A stretch of 64,000 bases of DNA from Streptomyces sp. NBC_01445 (GTDB lineage Bacteria > Actinomycetota > Actinomycetes > Streptomycetales > Streptomycetaceae). Where the stretch lies: contig NZ_CP109485.1 of NCBI RefSeq assembly GCF_035918235.1, positions 9,145,001 through 9,209,000 of the forward strand. The letters run 5' to 3'. A program made the position numbers and the translations under genes. Shown here in pieces: positions 59,310-64,000 of this stretch (positions are counted from its first letter, which is position 1; every line of letters begins with the position of its first letter). A model generated the notes under the pieces. That model did no database searches and was not told where the DNA came from. It worked only from the letters and a program-made list of their open reading frames with translations.

Positions 59310-60653
59310 ATGCGACTGCGTGCCTTGACCGCCCTCGCGGGGGCACTCGCCCTCTCACTGGTGTCCGGCTGTTCGGCGGGATCCTCCTCCGGCTCCGCCT
59401 CGCACACCGTCACGTACTGGCTGTGGGACTCCAACCAGCTGCCCGCGTACGAGGCCTGCGCCAAGGACTTCGAGAAGGAGAACCCTGGCCTCGACGTACG
59501 GATCACGCAGATGGGGTGGAACGACTACTGGACCAAGCTCACCGCGAGCTTCGTCGCGGGCACCCAGCCCGATGTGTTCACCGATCACATCCAGAAGTTC
59601 GCCCAGTTCGCCGACCTGGAGGTGCTCGCGCCCCTCGACAGGCTCCCGCACACGAGGAGCATCAAGGACGCGGACTACCAGCCCGGGCTCGCCGCAGCCT
59701 GGGTCGGCCAGGACGGACACCGCTACGGCGCACCCAAGGACTGGGACACCGTAGCCCTCTTCTACAACAAGAAGATGACGCGCGAGGCCGGACTGACCGC
59801 CGGCCAGCTGAACAACCTCACCTGGAACCCCGAGGACGGCGGAACCTTCGAGAAGGCCATCGCGCACCTGACCGTCGACAGGAACGGCGTGCGTGGTGAC
59901 GAGAAGGGCTTCGACAAGAACCACGTCAAGGTCTACGGCCTCGCCACGAACGACGCGGGCGACGGCGACGGCCAGACCCAGTGGAGCGCGTTCGCCGCGT
60001 CCATGGGCTGGCGCTACACCGACCAGCCGGCCTGGGGCACCCACTACAACTATGACGACAAAAGGTTCAAGGCCGCGATCGACTGGTACTTCGGTCTCGC
60101 CAAGAAGGGCTACCTCCCGCCCCAGAAGGACTTCTCCCAGACCAACGGCCCCGATGTGCAGTTCGGTTCGGGCACGGCGGCGACCTCGCTCAACGGCTCG
60201 TGGATGATCAAGACGTACTACGGGTTCAAGGGCATCGAGACCGGCACCGCCGTCACCCCGGTCGGCCCGAGCGGCCGGCGCGCCACCATGATGAACGGCC
60301 TCGCCGACTCCGTCACCAAGAACGCGCGCAACAAGCCGGGCGCCGAGAAGTGGGTGGCCTACCTCGCCTCCCACGCCTGCCAGCGGACGGTCGGCGAGCA
60401 CGGGATCGTGTTCCCGGCCACCAAGGACGGCACGGCGGCGGCCGTGGCCGCGTACAAGAAGGACGGCATCGACGTCACGGCGTTCACCAAGCCGGTCGCC
60501 GACAAGACGACCTTCTCCTTCCCGATCACCAACTACGCGGCGGACGTGTACGCGTTGATGCGGCCCACCATGCAGGACATCTACGCCAACGACGCGCCCG
60601 TCGGCGACCTCGACCGCACCAACAGCCAGATCAACCTCCTGCTCTCCCAGTGA
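59310..60653 (+). CDS. Sugar-binding lipoprotein of an orphaned CUT1 system
   Basis: A 447-residue solute-binding lipoprotein. The signal peptide MRLRALTALAGALALSLVSGC ends in lipobox LVSGC. The SBP fold starts VTYWLWDSNQLPAYEACAKDFEKENPG and contains ITQMGWNDYWTKLTASFVAGTQPDVFTDH, DTVALFYNKKMTREAG and FGSGTAATSLNGSWM. ATG 59310 begins 8 bases after the ROK remnant, so no promoter region is left between them; ATG 59283 would add nine residues. Its usual permease partners are missing. A TnpB element follows, then a Gfo/Idh dehydrogenase. Confidence 0.88.
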   Translation: MRLRALTALAGALALSLVSGCSAGSSSGSASHTVTYWLWDSNQLPAYEACAKDFEKENPGLDVRITQMGWNDYWTKLTASFVAGTQPDVFTDHIQKFAQFADLEVLAPLDRLPHTRSIKDADYQPGLAAAWVGQDGHRYGAPKDWDTVALFYNKKMTREAGLTAGQLNNLTWNPEDGGTFEKAIAHLTVDRNGVRGDEKGFDKNHVKVYGLATNDAGDGDGQTQWSAFAASMGWRYTDQPAWGTHYNYDDKRFKAAIDWYFGLAKKGYLPPQKDFSQTNGPDVQFGSGTAATSLNGSWMIKTYYGFKGIETGTAVTPVGPSGRRATMMNGLADSVTKNARNKPGAEKWVAYLASHACQRTVGEHGIVFPATKDGTAAAVAAYKKDGIDVTAFTKPVADKTTFSFPITNYAADVYALMRPTMQDIYANDAPVGDLDRTNSQINLLLSQ

Positions 60654-60658
60654 AGTTC
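60650..60658 (+). repeat. Left copy of the GTGAAGTTC word at the lipoprotein stop codon
   Basis: CAGTGAAGTTCAG (60648-60660) covers the lipoprotein stop and is identical to 62205-62217 on the far side of the TnpB element. It is either a target duplication, a recombination scar or part of the same repeat array. Confidence 0.5.
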
Positions 60659-60678
60659 AGCGGATTCTTGCGAGGAAC

Positions 60679-60698
60679 CCTGGGCGTTCCCGCCCGGG
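60679..60698. repeat. Left-end hairpin of the TnpB element
   Basis: CCTGGGCG pairs with CGCCCGGG (one T-G wobble) around TTCC, flanked by GATTC (60663-60667) and GAATC (60701-60705) that extend the structure. The region between here and the tnpB start (60706-60904) shows no other gene. Confidence 0.5.
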
Positions 60699-60904
60699 AG
60701 GAATCGCATCCACGGGGTGTGACGCGGAGCGTCGCCGTGATGTGCCGCAGGCCATCACGGCCGCGCAGCGGCCGGGAGGCGTTCCGGCGGAGCCGGGATT
60801 TTTCGGCCTTGAGCGCGGTGAGGGTCGGGGCGGGTTTCGCTCGTTCGGGTGAGGTGAGGCGAACGTGTGGTGGGTCTTCGTCCAGGTGTATAGGTTCGCT
60901 GATC

Positions 60905-62077
60905 GTGAAGCTGGTGGTGCGGGTGAAGGTGCTGCCGACGCCCCTACAGGCGGCGGCACTTGAGGCGACCCTGCACGCCTGCAACGAGGCCGCCACGTGG
61001 GCCGCGTCCGTCGCATTCGAGAACGAGGCGCGACGCCCGCTGGAGCTCCGCAAGCACACCTATGCCGAGATCCGGGAGAGGTGGGGGCTGGGCGCGCAGG
61101 CCGCCCAGCACGCCATCAAGAAGACCTGCGACGCCTACACCACCTTGAAGGCGAACCTGCGTAACGGCCGCTACGGACGGCCCGGGACCAAGCGGCACAC
61201 TCGCGCCTCGGGCAAGCCGGTCGTCTTCCGGCCCCAGGCCGCCCAGCCTTACGACGACCGGATGCTGTCCTGGCAGCACCAGGCACGCACGGTATCGATC
61301 TGGACCACCGCAGGCCGCCTCAAGGGTGTGGCCTTCACGGGGCAGGCCGAGCAGCTGGAGGTTCTGGCTGCGCACCGCCAGGGTGAGTCCGACCTGCTGT
61401 TCCGGGACGGGAAGTGGTTCCTGATCGCGACCTGCGAGATCCCCGAGGGGGATCTGAACACTCATCCGGTCGGGTTCCTCGGGGTGGACCTGGGGATCGT
61501 GAACATCGCGGTCACCTCCGATGGCGAGCGCCACTGCGGTCGCCGGATCAACCGCAAGCGGGAACGGGATCGCAAGCTGCGTTCCAAGCTGCAGAAGAAG
61601 CAGACCAAGTCCGCCAAGCGGCGGGCGAAGAAGTACGCGGGCAAGGAAGCCCGGCGGAACAAGGACATCAACCACAAGATTTCGAAGCGGATCGTGGCGG
61701 AGGCTGAACGCACCGGTCGCGGGATCTCCCTGGAGACACTCACGGGCATTCGCGAGCGGGCACGGCTGAGAAAGCCCCAACGCACCACGCTCCACTCCTG
61801 GCCATTCGCCCAGCTCGGCTCCTTCATCGCCTACAAGGCGAAGCGGGCCGGGGTGCCGGTCGTCTACGTCGACCCGGCCTACACCAGCCAGGAATGCTCC
61901 CTGTGCCATCACACCGAACGCGGAAACCGGCCCGCCCAGGCCGTCTTCGCGTGCCGGGTCTGCGGCTTCGTTGATCACGCAGACCACAACGCGTCCCACA
62001 ACATCGCCCACCGCGGGTGGTACGTGTGGGTCTGCGGGGCTCAGTCAATGGCCCCTGAACTCACCCTCATCGCGTGA
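60905..62077 (+). CDS. tnpB: TnpB RNA-guided nuclease (IS200/IS605 type)
   Basis: A 390-residue TnpB, distinct from the IS607 copy. RuvC residues are Asp195 (GVDLGIVNIAV), Glu277 (ISLETLTGIRER) and Asp360 (DHADHNASHN). The zinc finger has Cys331/Cys334 and Cys350/Cys353. A basic stretch around 215-250 (RKRERDRKLRSKLQKKQTK) binds nucleic acid. GTG 60905 starts MKLVVRVKVLPTPLQAA. All catalytic residues are present. The guide RNA probably overlaps the 3' end and ends in the hairpin at 62128-62150. Confidence 0.93.
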   Translation: MKLVVRVKVLPTPLQAAALEATLHACNEAATWAASVAFENEARRPLELRKHTYAEIRERWGLGAQAAQHAIKKTCDAYTTLKANLRNGRYGRPGTKRHTRASGKPVVFRPQAAQPYDDRMLSWQHQARTVSIWTTAGRLKGVAFTGQAEQLEVLAAHRQGESDLLFRDGKWFLIATCEIPEGDLNTHPVGFLGVDLGIVNIAVTSDGERHCGRRINRKRERDRKLRSKLQKKQTKSAKRRAKKYAGKEARRNKDINHKISKRIVAEAERTGRGISLETLTGIRERARLRKPQRTTLHSWPFAQLGSFIAYKAKRAGVPVVYVDPAYTSQECSLCHHTERGNRPAQAVFACRVCGFVDHADHNASHNIAHRGWYVWVCGAQSMAPELTLIA

Positions 62078-62127
62078 GAACTGGACGCAGCCGAACCCAT
62101 CACAGCCAGTGATGACTCGAGCAGCAA

Positions 62128-62150
62128 GCCCGGTCGTTTCACGACCGGGC
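62128..62150 (+). ncRNA. Right-end hairpin, 3' end of the predicted omega RNA
   Basis: GCCCGGTCG and CGACCGGGC form a perfect 9-bp stem around TTTCA, 51 bases after the tnpB stop. In well-studied TnpB systems the RNA ends in such a hairpin followed by a few bases and then the guide copied from the flank. If so, the guide would start near 62158 (GGAAGTGGAGGAGCGTGCAG). Extent of the RNA is inferred. Confidence 0.45.
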
Positions 62151-62176
62151 AGTTGACGGAAGTGGAGGAGCGTGCA

Positions 62177-62226
62177 GTGAAGTTCCGTGAAGTTCTTTGA
62201 CGTTCAGTGAAGTTCAGTCTGTGAAG
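62177..62226 (+). repeat. Tandem 10-base repeats of GTGAAGTTC
   Basis: GTGAAGTTC begins at 62177, 62187 and 62207, with a degenerate copy TTGACGTTC at 62197 and a partial GTGAAG at 62221. The period is exactly 10 bases for four units. They lie directly before the dehydrogenase start and its GAAGGGA ribosome site. Confidence 0.6.
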
Positions 62227-62234
62227 GGATCCTC

Positions 62235-63440
62235 ATGACGTTCTCCATCGGCATCGTCGGCGCCGGGCAGTTCTCCGGGCAGTTCGCCAAACTGTTCCGC
62301 GCCCACCCGAGTGTCGGCGACATCCACGTCACGGACCTGCTGCCGGAGCGCGCCGAACAGCTCGTCGCCGCCGAGCGGCTCACCGGCACCTTCCCCTCGT
62401 TCGACGCCATGCTGGAGTCCGACGCGGTCGACGCCGTGGCGGTCTTCACCCAGCGCTGGACCCACGGCCCGCTCGTCCTGAAGGCGCTGCGCGCCGGGAA
62501 GCACGTGTACTCGGCGGTGCCGATGGCGATCACCGAGGACGAGATCGCCGCGATCATCGACGCCGTGCGCGACACGGGGCTGACGTACATGATGGGCGAG
62601 ACCAGCCAGTACAACCCGGCGACGGTGCACGCCCGCAACCAGATCGCCGACGGTGCCTTCGGGCGGCTCTTCTACGCCGAGGGCGACTATGTCCACGACA
62701 TGGACCTCGGTTTCTACGACGCCTACCGGTACAGCGGCGGCGACGACTGGAAGGCCACCGCCAGCTATCCGCCCCTGCTCTACCCGACGCACTCCGTCGG
62801 CGGCGTGCTCGGCGCCTGGCAGACCCACGCCGTGAGCGTCTCCGCGATCGGTGTGCCCGACGAGCGCGGTGACGGGGTCTTCGACAAGGAGGTCAGCCAG
62901 TTCGGCAACGACCTGTCGAACGCGACGGCGCTCTTCGAGGTCGCGGGCGGCGGCTCGTTCCGTACGAACGAGTTCCGCAGGGTCGGCTATCCGTCGCACA
63001 TCCGGGAATCGCGGTTCAGGTTCTTCGGCACGGACGCCAGCATGGAGCAGCTGGCCACGGTCAGCTTCTGGCAGGACAAAAAGGGGGTCCAGGACATCTC
63101 GGAGCTCCTGCAGCCCAAGCCGACCCTGCCGGCCGACGATCCCTCGCTCCAGCACATCGCGCCCGCGCTCAGGGACGCGTTCACCTCCGGTTCGGCGCCC
63201 GTGCACGACCGCGCCCGGTTGCCCCGGGAGTTCGACCACATGCCCAACGGCCACGAGGGAAGCCATCACTTCCTCGTCGACGACTTCGTCACCGCCGTCG
63301 CCACGAGGACTCTGCCGTCGGTGAACGCGTGGGTCGCCGCCCGCTACACCCTGCCCGGCATCGTCGCTCACGAGTCGGCGCTTCGAGGGGGTGCACGTCT
63401 GGACATCCCGGACTTCGGGGACGCTCCCAACTCCCTCTGA
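62235..63440 (+). CDS. Gfo/Idh/MocA-family oxidoreductase
   Basis: A 401-residue NAD(P)-dependent sugar or inositol dehydrogenase-like protein. The Rossmann start is SIGIVGAGQFSGQFAKLF, followed by VAVFTQRWTHGPLVLKALRAGKHVYSAVPMA, where the usual catalytic EKP lysine motif reads SAVPMA, without Glu-Lys. The C-terminal domain contains GDYVHDMDLGFYDAYRY and LLYPTHSVGGVLGAW. The missing lysine suggests non-standard chemistry, as in some glycosidase-like or lyase members. ATG 62235 follows GAAGGGA. It was probably in one operon with the binding lipoprotein before the TnpB element arrived. Confidence 0.88.
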   Translation: MTFSIGIVGAGQFSGQFAKLFRAHPSVGDIHVTDLLPERAEQLVAAERLTGTFPSFDAMLESDAVDAVAVFTQRWTHGPLVLKALRAGKHVYSAVPMAITEDEIAAIIDAVRDTGLTYMMGETSQYNPATVHARNQIADGAFGRLFYAEGDYVHDMDLGFYDAYRYSGGDDWKATASYPPLLYPTHSVGGVLGAWQTHAVSVSAIGVPDERGDGVFDKEVSQFGNDLSNATALFEVAGGGSFRTNEFRRVGYPSHIRESRFRFFGTDASMEQLATVSFWQDKKGVQDISELLQPKPTLPADDPSLQHIAPALRDAFTSGSAPVHDRARLPREFDHMPNGHEGSHHFLVDDFVTAVATRTLPSVNAWVAARYTLPGIVAHESALRGGARLDIPDFGDAPNSL

Positions 63441-63486
63441 ACCAGGGGTGCGCGAGATTAGGGGGAGGCGGTTGCGAGCCCCTGGT
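63441..63486 (+). terminator. Long-loop inverted repeat after the dehydrogenase gene
   Basis: ACCAGGGG (63441-63448) directly after the stop pairs with CCCCTGGT (63479-63486). The 30-base loop weakens it as a terminator. Confidence 0.35.
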
Positions 63487-63547
63487 GCGTCAGGAGTAGG
63501 GTGCGCGCACTGTCAAACGGGGCGAACACATCGCGGAGGAAAATTCT

Positions 63548-64000
63548 GTGGTAGAGAACAAGAAGACGTGGCGGGCATCGGGCGCCCTCATAGCGGCCGC
63601 CACGGCAGGTGCGTTCGGCGTGGGGCTCTTCGCGAGCCCGGCGCAGGCGCACACCCCCGTGTGGGAGGTGACCTGCTCCCAGGTCAGCCTCGACCTGACC
63701 AACTACGGGTCGCGGTCCGACAACACGGTGACGGTCACGGTGGACGGAAAGGACCTGCTGCCCACCGAGAAGTTCCAGAACGACTTCCACAAGAAGCTGG
63801 AGCTGCCCGAGCACAGCAAGGAACTCACGGTCCGCCTGGTCGTGAAGGCCAGCGACGGTGACCAGTACTCGCGCGACGAGGAGAAGACGGCCCCGGTGTG
63901 CGAGGGCAGCACGCCCAAGCCGTCGGACACGCCGAAGCCGACGCCGACGCCGACGAAGCCCGCCGACTCGGCGACTCCGACGCCGAGCGAGAAGCCCAGC
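63548..64000 (+). CDS. Secreted, probably wall-anchored protein, N-terminal part
   Basis: The first 151 codons of a gene that runs off the right edge. GTG 63548 follows GGAGGA. The signal peptide (TWRASGALIAAATAGAFGVGLFASPAQA) ends near residue 35. A beta-rich domain of about 85 residues (WEVTCSQVSLDLTNYGSRSDNTVTVTVDG, LTVRLVVKASDGDQYSRDEEK) with a Cys pair follows, and then a Pro/Thr/Lys-rich spacer of TPKPTPTPTKP type. In Streptomyces such proteins usually end in an LAETG sortase signal, which would lie beyond the window. Confidence 0.8.
   Translation, partial: MVENKKTWRASGALIAAATAGAFGVGLFASPAQAHTPVWEVTCSQVSLDLTNYGSRSDNTVTVTVDGKDLLPTEKFQNDFHKKLELPEHSKELTVRLVVKASDGDQYSRDEEKTAPVCEGSTPKPSDTPKPTPTPTKPADSATPTPSEKPS

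Larger units (their letters stand above)
60663..62157 (+). mobile_element. TnpB-only (IS200/IS605-type) element between lipoprotein and dehydrogenase genes
   Basis: A single tnpB gene is flanked by hairpins: CCTGGGCG/CGCCCGGG (60679-60698, inside outer arms GATTC and GAATC) on the left and GCCCGGTCG/CGACCGGGC (62128-62150) on the right. Subterminal hairpins with no terminal inverted repeats are typical of IS200/IS605 elements. No Y1 transposase gene is present, so it would need one in trans. Exact ends are my estimate. Confidence 0.65.

Overview
The window is about 72% GC, its genes show strong third-position GC, many genes start with GTG, ATGA/GTGA stop-start overlaps are common, and several -10 boxes sit directly before start codons (leaderless mRNA). 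Actinomycete-specific families (DUF397, DUF5709, CGNR, NsdA/NsdB-type regulator, PspAB, encapsulin with Dyp peroxidase, F420-type oxidoreductases) point to a Streptomyces chromosome. I see no rRNA, tRNA or CRISPR array and no modular antibiotic cluster. The content is catabolic, regulatory and transport genes plus two TnpB-carrying mobile elements.

Layout. 0-5.6 kb: end of a secreted protein, an acyl-CoA synthetase, a short editing-domain-free threonyl-tRNA synthetase behind a Thr-rich leader peptide and hairpin (apparent ribosome-mediated attenuator), a phenylacetate-CoA ligase and a GNAT protein. 5.7-11.6 kb: a fadD gene divergent from a crotonase / DUF35 / thiolase-like / thiolase-like operon, resembling steroid side-chain degradation sets. 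11.7-17.2 kb: small housekeeping and stress genes, an LRR protein, a CGNR regulator and a secreted amidase. 17.5-27.8 kb: a ROK repressor divergent from a complete CUT2-type sugar operon (ATPase, two permeases, binding lipoprotein, epimerase) that ends in a secreted ThuA/PQQ-dehydrogenase/PKD/CBM fusion. 27.8-29.9 kb: an IS607-type element (serine recombinase and TnpB).

30-34.4 kb: an APH-like kinase divergent from an NsdA/NsdB-type TPR regulator, then a PAS-SpoIIE phosphatase. 34.5-40.7 kb: an alpha-glucoside utilisation locus (GH13 enzyme, CUT1 ABC transporter, LacI repressor) with shared CTTGCG-type operators. 40.8-50.9 kb: F420/flavin oxidoreductases, two MFS exporters (one with a TetR repressor and a clear palindromic operator), a second SpoIIE phosphatase, a DUF4232 protein and an SDR. 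51-57.6 kb: a SigR-type promoter ahead of a DUF5709 gene, the Dyp peroxidase/encapsulin pair, a HAD protein, and PspAB with HtpX. 57.7-63.4 kb: a Nudix gene and a damaged second sugar locus, with an N-terminally truncated ROK gene abutting the start of a binding lipoprotein, no permeases, and a TnpB element between the lipoprotein and a Gfo/Idh/MocA dehydrogenase. 63.5-64 kb: start of a secreted, Pro/Thr-rich, probably wall-anchored protein.

Most notable: the Thr-Thr-Thr leader peptide attenuator, the cysteine-less thiolase/DUF35 operon, the TnpB-split sugar locus with its truncated ROK gene and decamer repeat array, and the encapsulin cargo system.
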